Below are positions 28,654 through 42,566 of a DNA stretch of 64,000 bases, piece by piece (the first letter of the stretch is position 1; each line of letters opens with the position of its first letter). Source of the stretch: Calliopsis andreniformis. Lineage: Eukaryota > Arthropoda > Insecta > Hymenoptera > Andrenidae. The notes below the pieces were generated by a model. It ran no database searches, was not told where the DNA came from, and saw only the letters and a program-made list of their open reading frames with translations. Where the stretch lies: NCBI RefSeq assembly GCF_051401765.1, contig NC_135064.1, positions 29,114,001 through 29,178,000 on the forward strand. Direction: 5' to 3'. A program made the position numbers and the translations under genes.

Positions 28654-30074
28654 GTTCGTGCTTATCCCTTGCTCTCTTGATTTCTACTCCCCGGCTGAGA
28701 AACGAAGACTCGACGTCAGGAAAACCTTTCCTCTCCACTTTCTTGCTCGTGCCACTCTTATTTTCTCCGCCTTCTCTTCCTCGATATCGATACTTTCTTC
28801 CGGCACTTTAGTTACCTCAAGGCCATCGAGGGAAGGAATCAACCATGATTCTGGTCTGCCATTTGCCAGACTGCGTCACCCTTCTACGATTTCGAAACGA
28901 AAACGATAGCCCTGACGATGAGTAAACTCTGGCCTTTGTTCGGCCAACCGATGGAAGCGTGCAGATAATTGTACACCAGAACGAGTCTCCATGGAGAGAG
29001 ATTTCCAGGAGGAAGACATTTTTCTTCTAACCATGTTGACTGGAAACTCTGGAAAGTTTTCGAAAAGAAACGCGAAACTTATCTGTAAACTTTATTCCGC
29101 TTCTTTTAACAAGGTAATGTCGTTTTTTCACCAACGGAACAACCTTTTAACTGTCTTCCTTCTTTTCAAACTTATCTCACTCGTAAATTTATGCTTATTA
29201 ATTTTTTCCTTTGTTTTTAAAGTCGTTAACCGAGTCGAGCAAGGTATCTAGATAATATTAAATCGTTTTACGTTTCCCGGCGTTTATTTCTCGCGTGAAG
29301 TATCTACGGGGAAATTTTATACGACGACTTCAATTACGTGCAAATAGTTATTCAAACCAGAACAAAAGGTAATCCATTATGTTTCGCTTCTAGCATCTTC
29401 CGGAGATAATTCTCGCTCGTTATACAGTCAGCTCGTTTTTCTTCTTCTCGTTTCACGTCGTGGAATAAAGGGGTCGAGCTTCCCTTGATTTTCTAACCCG
29501 ATGTGGCGATGCACTCGGAGAACAGCAGGAAGTAGTTAGAGCGCTGCGTGATGGCGTATCAGGGCTTCCTCCGCGGAAGCAATTTTCTAAGCCCTCTTCG
29601 ATTACTTCGACTCGATCAACGAAATTTACTTTCATCTAGAAGAGTAGCACGGAGATAACAATGCCATAGATTCTATCCTTCTTTGGTTGCAAGCTTCAGT
29701 ATACAGTATTCTTATCAATATTTCTAATAAATAAGTAGGTAGTTGTAACACCGATAAGGACAAACTTTTCATCGCAACACCTGCTCCGGTTTGACACTTT
29801 GCGATATACGTCGTCTCGTCGAGGGAAGATAGCTTTCACAAAAAAACCGAGTATTGTTGTGGTGCAGATTTGAATGGAGGATTGCGAAAGAAGTTGCAAC
29901 GATACTATCGAGAAAATATCGGCTTAAATTTCAACCATTCCGCCTTTTCCTTCATACATTCTGTCTTCTTGTCGATTCTCCTTTTGACTATTCTAGAAAA
30001 ATTCTCTTCGCTCGTTTTGTTTTTCGCGTGTCCTCGATTGTCGACTGAACACACAACGGTTTTTGTTTGTTGGT

Positions 30075-30100
30075 TGCACGCGCGACACGCGCGACACGCG
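30075..30100. repeat. 9-mer tandem (acgcgcgac)
   Basis: About three copies, giving Ala-Arg-Val repeats on the minus strand. The unit contains the gcgac pentamer of the larger arrays. Confidence 0.8.
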
Positions 30101-33100
30101 TCTGGATATCAGAGAACGTAAATGGGATTGCACTCGAAAATATCGTAAAAGGAAGCGAAAACGCGAACGATCGATCGAGTAACGTTCGTCCCATGTGTAT
30201 GCGTGTACGTGCGGATGCAGCATAATATCGTTCAAAAGATTCCTTCGTACGGTACATCGTGTTGGTATTCATTGCGATCGACGAAACATTCGAAACAACC
30301 GGAAATAATCCGACCGCACTGCTTTTATACTCTGTTCGTGTTACCCAACGAAACTAGAACTTCGCTTTTTGTCAATCCTTCTATGCTTTTGAGAAATATT
30401 CAATCGGAACGGGTGATACGATAGTTTGAGAAAATTCATGCTCTACGAAAAGAAAAAGGAAGAAAAAGTGTGAACGCACTTGATTATCCTTAGATGTATG
30501 TAGAATATGCATATAGCCTGTTACAGATTCGAACAGATATGGGATTTGAAAAGAACTTGTTCTGGATTTGAGGGAGATGAAAGTGATTGAATCGACTGGA
30601 AACACATTGCCAGTTGGAAATTCGCAATACTCGGCGGAAATTCGGAAGATAGTTGATTAACGGGTAGGAGTAGGAGCCTGTACGAGTGGTTACAGCAGAT
30701 TCCCGGAATACTGACTGTAATCGGACGCAGGTGTACGACAAACGGTTCCTAATCGGGCGTCATTAGTGAAATTATTGGTTCATTAGGGATTCGATGATGC
30801 GGTATCTCAGTCTCCCAGCAAGATTGTAGCGAAGCCTAACTTGAAACTAGCCGCATATGAAATTTCTTCTGCTCGAAGGATTCTCGAGTCCATCTGACAG
30901 ATTTGCGACGTTATTACGAGCGGTAACCGTTCACCCGTATTTGCCGGTGCTCCAGGCCACATTATGTTTGTCGTTGTATCAATATCGTGCTACGATATTC
31001 GACCAGCAACTGCTCGTTAGAAGCCAACCTCGATGTCTAGATTATCCTTGCGCTCTGTCACAGGACTGTCTCCGTTCGATCGAAGACGTTGCTCCCTCAT
31101 CCCCATTCAATCGGCCCAGTAATTAATTATCTATACCGGTTAACGGATAATTCGACTCGAGAGATTGCCTAGAGCTCCTCTTTTGTCAATCGACCTTTGC
31201 TTTTCGAATTACTGTGTGGCATAACTATATTGTAAAACGTACAGCTGTTACCTCACCTCTACCATACCTCTATTTTCAACGTGCTGCTAGTGATTCTCAG
31301 ACGAATAGTTAACGACTTTATTAGTAATAATATTATCATCGGTTTTTCAGGCTCTTCACTTGAACAGAATCTTCCTTGGCTTTCCATAGTAACCTACGCG
31401 AATCGAATAGAAATAGAAAGTTGAGAATAAAAAGAAGTGCCGGAAGAATAATTTACTAGTCGAAAACTTTTAAAAGAGTCGACGTATCGATGCGTTGTCG
31501 CGCGCTTCATATTTTCCATTTCTCTGTGCCGAAGCAGCGGAACGGAAAGGCTGAAATGGCATCTTTTATTAAAGCCCGAATATGTAAAGGTGCCTCCGTT
31601 GTAACAACCCCGAGAAATGGACGCGAACATTTTGCATAACCCGAAGATATGTTTCCCAGTCATGTTTGGTCCATAATTCATGCGGCGAACGATACAGACG
31701 CCTGACCGACGTAACTCGAACCTTTCTCACCGATTCTTAACGTGCGTTTACGCCTATACATACAACGACGAACGACTGACAATGAGTTTCTCGAAGGCCT
31801 ATGAAAACTTGGATAATATTTCAGTTTCATTTACATCAAAATTCAATCATTTACCTCAAAATACATTCGAAATTCGTTTTAGGTATTTTATTAAGATGTT
31901 TCAGTACTTCATGAATGCGAAAGTTATTCCACAACAGTTTCCTAGCTATTTAATGTTTCCGATGAAAATTATTTACTTCCTATTTTTTTTCTTTTACGAC
32001 AATAGTTTATTTAGTGGCAACGATAAATCCACAGGGTGGTGAAGAAGGAAATGAGCGAATTTTCGCTCGGGGAAGCTTTGACCGGATGTCTTTTTACATC
32101 TCCACTATCCAAGGTTTTTACCCCTTTCGATAGCAATCATGAAGTGTACATCACAGAAGTCGTAATTGCTTTCCTAAAAATTGCTGGGATACTAGATAGT
32201 ATCTCCATTAGTTAAGAAAATTAGACTCAAGTCTACCGCTATGTATTTACTAATGTTTAATCTGTTACACAAACTGGCTTATCACTCGACCGGAACTTGG
32301 TTTTCTATTATCAGATTAATATAAAACCTTGAACCATAATAAGACGAGCAACCCTCTCCTTTTTAACGACGTTGATTATAAAACGAAGTTTCTCCATTAC
32401 TTGTCATGCGGCGATACACAAGTTCCGCGAGTTTTACCATAATTTTCAATTACGATCATGGACGTGTAAAGGCTGATCGAAAATCACTTTGAAATTTTCA
32501 AGTATCCAAAGGAGTAAGGGATAAATTAGCATTTATCCAGAGGAGCTCAGATTGTTACAACTTCTCAGAAACTATACGCTTCGGAGATCCGAAGTTATAT
32601 AGTATTTGCCTGAAAGTGCAGACTGCGTGCCGGTAACGAGTTTTTACGATGACTTTTATTAACCCCAACGGACTGGAATCTTTTCTTGAAAACCGCCTTC
32701 CTTTCCTTACCTCCATAATGTTTCCTTATCGAGTTATCAACTTGAATTTCGAAGCGCGCAAACATTTACTTTGTTAAACTGATCAACGGAACTAAACGAA
32801 TTTAAATTTCGTTTGACAAGCGAAACATCTATTCGAATTTAAACGAAAAATAGTATCAGAGATCTGTGTAAGCGCAAGAAAACTAGTAGTGCAAGCGTAC
32901 GATATCTCTGACCGCTTGAATAAAGATATTCGTACCTTATATCATAATTGTATAATGATATTATCAAATGCGTGTATTTCGAGTTCTTACAAGACTAGAT
33001 CGTTATAACAGGAGCGTGTTTGATGATAGCGCACGAATCGGTTCCGTTTTAAATTACAATCGGTAAAGTGATCAAAGCTCGACGCCTCGTTTATTTTTCG

Positions 33101-36100
33101 TCTTTCTTTTCTTTGAATTATTCCCGATAGCATCGTTTTTATGGTCCAGTTGCGAGTTTTAACGATCCGAAGACCGCCAGGAAAAGTTTTCGTTCTTTTC
33201 TTACTCAGGAGCGGCCTTTCATCTTCCAGCAAAATCTTCGACACGCGAACACATGCAGGATGGATAACGTAAACTCACGCATTCATTTACCTTTTATACA
33301 ACTACAAGTATTTACGAACTGGTTTATGCACTTTATTCTATCTTCGAAAAAATATAATGTAGGTAAAAAGAAGAGCGATACTCAATGAAAACGTATCGGA
33401 AAGTTGTAAATAAGTGTTGAAAGATGATTGCTGTTATTTCTAACACAGGTAATAGTTAAACTGATATATCACTACTGCACTGATAATAAGAAATATCACT
33501 CCATGGATAATACTGGTAGGAGAAAAGTAGATCATTGCTTTCAACCCAAAAAATCCTTGTTCCTCGTTACCTTTTTATCTGTTTTCCGCCTGAGTCCACG
33601 TTTCTGCTTTTTGAGCGCGAGACAAATAGCGAGCCGCTGATTTATTACTGAAATCCCAGGGCAGCCGAACGTTCGAGCTCGTATGGGTGCTAAATTAACC
33701 ATTTCCACGGAGTGCCAGCCAAAAATGGTCGACACTCGATTTGCTCCGCTCGAGAACCGACGCCTCGATCGAACGTACGAATAGCTTGCTCGAATCCTTT
33801 TACAAACTCACGTTCTAATACCTAAAACGCGATCTCGGGAGAAAGGTTCTCGCGAAGAGACGTCTGTGAGAGAGTTTTAATATAATCTTCGAAAATTTCA
33901 CGATGCTATTTTTGGATTACTTTCGCTCATTTAGAGTAGTTTAAAAATGTTTTTCGTGGTTTCGATATTACGTAGAATTTAATTAAGTATAACAATAGGA
34001 AATGCAATTGCGAAACAAATTTCGAAACAAAATCATTGAAATCATAGATATTCACGATTTCGTATAGACATGTAATCTCTCTTGAGGAATGTCAAATTTC
34101 ATTCACTTCTTTTTCGCATTGAGATATGATATATGTATGTACGTACATTCAAATGAATGATATCGGAATAATTGTCAAGTATTCAGATGTTTCATCAAAG
34201 GGAGGTGGGAATATTCGTGGAATGATGCAACCGTTTATCGTCTGTTATATCGGCTATATCGATATAACAATAGATTTGTTAAAAGAGGAAAGATGTTATG
34301 TATCCTCAAAATGGAAATTACGAACGTCCATTATTTTGTCTTGCTACAACGTTTCACAAAATGAGAAGTGGCAAATTTCACGTTTATCGGACTTGCAATT
34401 AGACTTAATTATTGAATTTCAGAACTTTGAAATAATGTTCAACTTTTCCTCGATATTAAATAATTGTACCTCCATAAATTTAAAAGTACTAATGCTCCTA
34501 CTCACGTTTCATATGCCTCGTATGCAAATACAACATGGCTTCACGACTAATTCCAAAATTAAGTTTCAAGCTAAAACTCTCATTTCATAGAAACAGTAAC
34601 AGAGAATGCTTAATTAAAAAGAAAAATTATAGAACGTATTTGTTCCCATAGTTTTGAAGAATGAATTTAAGTACGGTGATGTCGGTATGACGAGTTGGAG
34701 GAGGCTAAAGTAAGGGAAAAACGATTTTGATCTTGAAGTGGAGCTTCCTTTGCGAGAAGAGTAATACATCAAGTCTGTTCGATTTCTCGACATCGTCGTT
34801 TCATGGAATTAGATGAGATCTTCGGATCTGGGGTAAATTCCTCGGAGCCTCTTACCATTTATGTGTGCACGAATGTGTATTGACTCGCGTGTACTGCTAC
34901 GAATTTCATTGGGAAAACTGTTTTTGCGTTGCCTATCTATTTGGTCTTCTACGTCACAAGTAGTCAGTCTGAAGATTTATCGTTAAAAAAGCTTCGTTCG
35001 AGGGAACCGATGCAGACCATACGATGGTCAATCGATAAGAGAAAACTGGTAGTGGCGATGCGCTTGAGATCCACTTTTCAATTTCTTGCTCTCCATTCCA
35101 CTCACATTAGAAATGTACCATTGCTTTTATCGGAACGACATTGCGAAATTTTAATTATTCATTCTTTTCTTCTGCTTAAATATTCCTCTGGCTATATTTA
35201 TCAGATGAAAACAGCTATATTTATCATTGAAACATAGTTAAATAGATTGCAATGCAAACTTTTTACGCACTTATCCAGCTTGGTGTTGCTAGTGAACTTT
35301 TTTCAGAACGAATACTTACATATTCAACTGAATAGACTGAATTTCAAATGATATTGCATCCCTGAAGAGAGAAAAAGGAGCCAGGCGACATTTAATGACG
35401 TTTTTATTCAGACAGCCGAAAATGTACCTCGAAGATGGAGGCGTCAAGCTTGTAGTCCACGGTGGAGATACTCTCGCATTGTATGCAGCTGCACACGGTG
35501 CATAGACGGAGCACGTTATAGAATGCATCTAACGGATGCGCGGCTGGATGCATCCGATTTCATCTTCTTCTCGTTTCTACCCGAATAGTCGCTTCTGTAA
35601 ATTCATGCTCCATTCGTTCCATTTCGTTATCTTTTCAGCTCCTCACTCTTCCATCTGACTTTCTTTGCGCATCTTTCGGAACAGCGAAAGATCACCGTCG
35701 CAGCATTGCGAAACAAGTAGTAGGTTTTCATTTTAGTAATGCATATGAAATTCACTGCTCGAGTGAGATTTTCATTTCTCTCTCATTCTTTTTCATAAAT
35801 TTAGATATCCTATGAGCTCATGTTTTCAAAACATCTCTGGTTCGATGCTCACAATAATGCCTAACACAAGTTTTTCAATTTGGTTTCGCATGGTAGGTCA
35901 AAGGGAAAATTTGATAAAAAAAAAAGAGAAAAAAACAAAAAAGAAATCCCAAGAGAACCAAGAAAAGGCAAGTTCTTGTTAGCAAGGTTCAAGTGTAGAA
36001 AAGGTTAAACTCTTAATGGATTCTGGTGCCAGCTTCGGAGTAAAAGGGTAAACTTCGATTGCGTAACTTTTAAATAACATCGTTTTACACAGAACGGCGA

Positions 36101-36762
36101 CCATGCTTACGTAAATATGGTACACCGAACTATCGTTTACTTTTTCAACTTTGACTCTTTCTTTCTAGATTCTTTTTTACACATATACAAAATCTAATCT
36201 TTTACGGTAAATTATACTCGTGGCATGATAATTACCTTTCCGAGAAAAATGAACACTCCTGAAAGATAACTCTTTAGACTTTAGATATTCTACCCTCTGT
36301 CGATGTCTAAGCATCTAATTACTGTTTCTCATTAGTTAAATATAATCAGCTGGTATTCAGCCGAAGTTTTAAATTTGACGCTTTGAAAGATGAAAGTCTT
36401 GCTAAAGTTTGGGACTGAATGAAGTTTGACGTCATTATTTAAGGAGAATAGCTTCTTAAGCCTTCAGTAGAAAGATCAAGCCTCGTGACCAGCTGACAAC
36501 GAGGAATTGCTGAACTAGGAATTCTGTTTGGTCCATTAATCGTTTCTTCGCGCGACTACGACACACCAGTTTCCACCGACAACTTGCGCATGCAACAGAC
36601 TTCGAACAAACAAAGTCATGTCAGTTTCCATAATAGGGTCGCTGTTAAATTTCGTAGTAATTTACAGGCACTTGCTAGGAAGCCATTAATAATCAGTCTC
36701 GTGGCTGGCCGAATACCACAATTTCAGTTTCGGTGTCTGAGGCGTGCCTGTAAATATTTGAG

Positions 36763-36806
36763 CGCGACGCGACGCGACGCGACGCGACGCGACGCGACGC
36801 GACGCG
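36763..36806. repeat. (gcgac)n pentanucleotide array, about 8.8 copies
   Basis: A perfect tandem of gcgac. It is the reverse-complement unit of the array at 1664-1706 and nearly the same length. Confidence 0.95.
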
Positions 36807-37353
36807 GTAGCGATTGTAGGAGCAGAAATCGAAGCTAGTGAGTTTAAGCTTTCTGCAGCCAGCACTCAGTTTCCCAAGCCAACACACGAAAATACGTCTA
36901 AATCTTTAACGCACGCGTCGACTCCGGAAATCGACTCGTTCTGCTATTAAGACCCTGCTTTGTGCAGCACAACTTCCTACTTCTGCTACAGTATAATGAT
37001 GTACGGTTCGTTCGTACATTACGTATTTAAGCTACTGAACACCGCTGCTTCAAACACGAACCACTTTAACTAAGTCGTTTCAACTCGCCAAAATAATTCA
37101 ATAAACTATTCCGCCTGTGATAGGTTTGTTTCTCTATGGCGTTCTAGCAGTTAAACAAAAGTACATATTCCTTTCACTTTGATCATCCGCAAAGGATACA
37201 GGTATTACTTTGTAATAACAAATTCTTAACAAAAATGCAAGCAGTCTCTCATGTTTTAAACGTTCAAATTTTCGTTTATAGTTGTCTACCAAAGGAAACG
37301 CTTGAATAGATGGTTATGTTGCCAGATTTCAGCGAGAGAAATAGAAGACGAAG

Positions 37354-37381
37354 AGGGGGGGAGAGAGAGAGAGAGAGAGAA
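37354..37381. repeat. G-run followed by (GA)n microsatellite
   Basis: A run of G followed directly by ten or so GA dinucleotides. Confidence 0.93.
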
Positions 37382-40136
37382 ATGACAATGCTGTGAAATA
37401 TTGAAAGATGTTGAGGAAGCAGAACAGGCTACTGTAGTCTAGTAGAAGATGATTCAGTTAATTATGTCGAAACTATTGCTGGGTCTCTTAAAATGACTTG
37501 GTACGACCGGCAGATATTTGACAGTCCGCATAGAAAAGACAACATCCTTTGGGTCTTGACACAGTTCTTCGCGACACTGCTCTTTTACAGAGAGAATATC
37601 GGAATGGCCGCAGATTTCAGCTGTCCCTAGGCTAACAGTGAAGCCCGTCTTTTCTATGGAAATATCAAGCCATCTTGTTTTCGCGAAGACAAAATATCCT
37701 CGGAAAAGGATCGCGCGCACGGAGTCACTTTCCCTCGTGTGCGACGATAGAAAAACAGAGTCCATCTCGAATCATATTCTCATATTTCCAGGGAATAGTA
37801 TATTTCGGAGTGTTCTTTTTCTTTAAACTTGTGCTTTAAAAGTAAATGATTACACATGCCACATAGGTACTTACATATTTAATTACGGATATAATGAGTG
37901 TTGTTCTAACAATATCCTTTAAACGTAATTGGAGTATAGTATATACCGATATGCATATCAAAATGTTTCATTGCATCCTAACGATATTCTAAAGGGAATA
38001 CAAAATTGAAACTTGATTACCATATTTCGTGTTACAATAATGATAATCCCCTTTACACAGGCAGTTCCTAAATATGGAAATAGATTAAACTAGAAACACA
38101 AGTTTTAATAGCGATATCGAGAGTCATTGGACGTACAACTTCCCTACCTAATTTCATCTCTAAAAGAAAAACAATCATAAAGTGTATCAACGATTTTCAA
38201 TGCAAGTATCTTCATTGAAATTGCAAAGTGGTTCTGAAAAACGTAGCGAACTAAGGATTGACAGGAGAATAATAGAAATATTTGTCCATGTCGTAGGAAA
38301 AATATCCAGTTATATTTAGGAAGAGAATGTTATGGCTAATGAATTACAGCGTAAACCGTATTACACAGGCTGTTTAACTTCAGCCAGTTATAAATGAAGC
38401 AACTTCTCAGCAAGTTAGTTTGGGGAGAGAAGCAGATTCTCAGCACTGCTGGAATAACTTCTTCTAAACGCCACTTTCAAAAGCAAACGAACAGTGAAAG
38501 ATGAACCGTCCGTTAATTCTGATAGTGAGCAGATTTCAAGCGCGCCGACGACAGTGAAAATAACTCCTCGCTGCACTTTTGCGATATTAATGATTCGTTA
38601 AGAAAATTCTGTTTCTTTTACATTTCTTCGTTCATGCCTTCTAACTACCAAATTGCAGCAACAATATGATTAAAACATCTCTATTTACAAAAGTATTTAC
38701 TGATGTGCTCATATTGAAAGTTGACGAGGTACACAGTTATGCTGTGCAATTTTCATTTGAATATTTCATAAATATGAGTTTATTCAAAGTGTAGTAGCCA
38801 AATTAAAATGCACAGCGGTTCGTTAACATCTAGTTAGCAAGGGTAAACGCTGAAAAACAGCACTCTGGTTAAATTATATCAGATCTTCCTTCTGGTTATA
38901 AAATTTGTTGCACATGAAAAATAAAAGGAAACGCAGGAGAAATAATAGTTATGCTTGTGCTGATTTTGCAAATTGAAAGATGAGAATGAAATTCATTGAT
39001 ATATTTCCCTTGGTTTTTCAGAGTTCAGAAAACAGTGTAGGGTTGTAGAAGAGACAGTAATTAGAAGATTAAATTGACTTATACGTAGATAGAAAATGAA
39101 GTTTCAAGCGTTTCCCGATTCATTGGAGCATACCGGTAGAGAAATGGAGCACCAAGATTTACAGTCGTACTACTTTCAGAGTTTCAATTATTGACGTACT
39201 GAACGAAAATTGATGAGCAGATTAGTAAATTACCTTTTGATTTAAAGTACCTATATTTAAGTTACTTTTCTGATTTTCCTAATTATTAACTTTCATTCTG
39301 AAAAAGAGGAACAACTTGTTCAAGAAGTCTTCTCAACCGATTTTCATACTTTTATTAGGATAATAAATCTGTTCAGAAGGGGAAGCATGTGAGAATAAAG
39401 GAAAGAAAATGGGAAAGAAGACAGAATCGATGTGTGGAGGAAATGGAGGGAGGGGAGACGGAATACTAAAGAATTAAGTGACTCAATTCTGAGCATCGTT
39501 TCGCGTCAGGGAGGCGTATCGTTTCCTTTCTGCTTTCTTCATCCCGCTGAATTATTAAGCGACTTTTTAACGAGGTGCATTCGCTGCTCGGGATATTAGC
39601 GTATCAAAATTCACGACACGCCGCGCAGTCGTCCGAGGCCGTATCTCGAACGCAAATCCTACAGAATGAAACGATCCCGTTAAAAAACGATCGTGGTGGC
39701 AGAAAATAATGCTCGGTTAGAATGAAGAGGGACGGGCAGCAACCAGAACCGCGGAGAATATCCTTCTCGACGAAACGTTCATGGACTTGGTGAACACTGA
39801 AACGAGATTAAAATTGTCTGGACATTATTCGAAGACTCTTTTCAAAGCTAAAAACTATGGGTAGTATTACAAGATCGAAATTGAGAAAACATAACTTCCA
39901 AAAAGGAGAAATGTAGATCCACGAAGTAGTCCTTAAATAAAATTCAAAATCTTTCGAACAATTCGGAGAACATTATTGGCATTTCTTAATTGATATGGAA
40001 TAATGAAAGAATCCATTAAAGTTGTATGTATTAATAAGAAAATGTGCAGATTTGGTGAATAAACGGTTCTAATTATCGCCTGGAAATAGTGCAGGAATCG
40101 TGAAATAAAAGGGATCTGTTAAAATGCGATTACATG

Positions 40137-40149
40137 AAAAAAAAAAAAA
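40137..40149. repeat. Poly(A) run
   Basis: Thirteen consecutive A followed by gaaaaa. No sign of a retroposed copy upstream. Confidence 0.9.
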
Positions 40150-42540
40150 GAAAAATGAGGAATGGGTGTCGCGAGGAAGCGGGGATAGACAGGAATGGAC
40201 GCGGCTAAAATACCTTCCCTCGATGAAGCGTTAATAGCAGCATTGATACTAAGGCACGAATTAAACGACGCTGCCTGTTTCATCTCCGAGCGGAAATTAA
40301 TTTCGCTCATCTCGCTACCTGCTGGACCGACTACAGATTGAGCGCATTTTAACGAGAACGCCACGTCTCGTTTTACGTTCCTTCTCGACAGATTAACGGG
40401 TAACGAAGCACGCCTATTCTTCTCCTATTTGGTTTTGCATTTTAAGTATGGCTAACAGTCACGTACGGCCCTTCACTCTCTCGCTCTTTCCCTTTCCTTC
40501 TATGACGATACAACGACTCACAGATGAGATGTCGATGAAAATTCCACAAAACAGTAAGGAAGTAATCTCTACGTCTAAGGAATTATTGGCTTTGCTATTT
40601 TCATATTAAAGATCAACATTTTATATTGGCATGTATTTGTTTGATATCTATCGGTGAAAAGTACCTAATTAATGCTAAAATTTCATAATGGAAACAGTAA
40701 TGGCTCTGGCTACGTTATAAGCGCGAGCGTCAAAGTGTCAATCGATCGCGTCGACTAACGAAGGGTAATTAAAATATAATTAAGATAGCAGTTAATGATC
40801 TTGTTAAAGTGTGAATAATGACGCGATGAATAATCGTAGATGAGCAATTCCAGCTGAATTTTGGACAATTTTATAGCTCTTGTCTTCTGCTTCTGATTAG
40901 TGCAAGTACCTCACCGACGACACTCTAGGTAACATATTATTTCAAATTACTGCTACTTCGAAATTGATCTATTCGACGTGCAAACGATAGAGGAAATTCA
41001 TGAATTATTTAATATTATTGTTACGAACCAAGCCCAATTTGAAGATCGATACTAGTGGCTGGTGAATGAAACGTTGGTTATCTTAGAGTACTAGAGAATT
41101 GGAAAGAGGAAATACATACCTTTATGTATGGCATACGACTATTTCAGCCAATGTGTCCTAATTATGGAAACGTATTTGGGAACATGTGTAACGTTACGAG
41201 CGGTGTTAGAGAAGAGGTGGTAACAATTCATAAAGTATAAGGACATCTTTTACGAAATATATCTCCTAAGATGAAGCATAAAGATAAGACGACGACTGTA
41301 ACTACCCAGCAGGAGTCAGGAAAGTTTCGCTGTATAATGCAACGTACCGCGTGGATCTTATTTTACGACGGGAACTTACGGGACGCGATATGTTGGAAAA
41401 TAATTCTTATCAAAATAATAAATGCATTAGTGTGTATCTTGCTATGAGGTGAACTGAACCCCCTTATGTCGCATACTGTTTTCATCAAACGTTACACCGG
41501 AAGTTGGACTTGCCTGCTTTATTCCAGCCACAGATTTTCGAGACAATGACTATTTTTTAAATGGCAGATTCATCCTCCAGCACACACGGCTATCAGAAAA
41601 ACGGCCCTGAACAAATGAAGTTTCCACTCGTTAGCACTAGAAGGTCATCAAATGGGGGTAGAGGAATCCAGTTGTTATTCGTTCAGTTGCAAACTTCTGA
41701 AATACAGATTTGTAACACGAGAATCGCACCCGTATCAGTTGCATGCTGGTTACATGTAGGGTTTCTTGTTTCCTAATGAGAACCTAACAGTGACAGGAAT
41801 AACACGACACTTCCAAGAGGAAAGTAACAGTTAACTCGCTGGAAGGTTAAATATTCCGCGACAAAAGCTATGAGCACAAAACAACATTTGTACGTCGTTC
41901 GCTTTCGAATAACAGTTTACTTAGCTTTTACTTTATTTTCTCAGCACGGCACATCGATTTCCGGTGTAACATAGGAGTTCGCGCACTGCGTAGAAAGCTA
42001 CCGTCCTAGTGGTAAAATATGAGGAAACAGGGTAGGATAGGTCTCGAGATCCCGATGAAATTTGAAGGGGAAATCTGAGGTGGCAGTCGATATCGGGGGT
42101 GGCTTTCGAGGCGAAGGATAGGTTGGTGATGGAGCGGGTTACTTGATAATTCAAACGTTATCAGAAGAAGACACGCGCAGTGGTCGCGTCGCGCCAGTTG
42201 CGAGGAACGTGTTCCCTACTATACGAAAAGACGGCTTTTTCACAGCTAGAGCATCGCATAAATGATACATAAACATTAGCCTGGCAGTGTGTACAGAAGC
42301 GCGGGAAGCGCGATGCCAGCCGCTGTTTTACGTAACGAGATGCGAGACGAACTTAAGCAAACACATATAGAAATTGAAGCTTTCTTTCGCATACCTCATG
42401 CTTCCCTTCCTGTTCTCTAATTAACATCAACTAACGAGTCACAGTTCTTCTTCTCAGATTCAAGTAAATAACTGGCAAATGAATCGTTTAAATCAACCCC
42501 TCAGTCACCGAATTACTTCGACAAACCATCTTCCTCGAGC

Positions 42541-42566
42541 ATGAAATATCATGAAATATCATGAAA
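42541..42566. repeat. Decamer tandem (atgaaatatc), 2.6 copies
   Basis: Two perfect copies and a partial third. Confidence 0.9.

Larger units (their letters stand above)
24557..36762. other. Non-coding stretch, no gene seen
   Basis: Open frames such as 25466-25900, 28469-28909 and 34126-34590 on the plus strand have no recognisable domain, and I treat them as chance. It contains a perfect hairpin at 25299-25325, an 11-mer duplication at 28628-28653 and a 9-mer repeat at 30075-30100. Confidence 0.4.

Noticed and set aside
34126..34590. 154-codon open frame on the plus strand
   Set aside because: AT-rich composition, no domain or family signature, no supporting splice or start context; compatible with chance.
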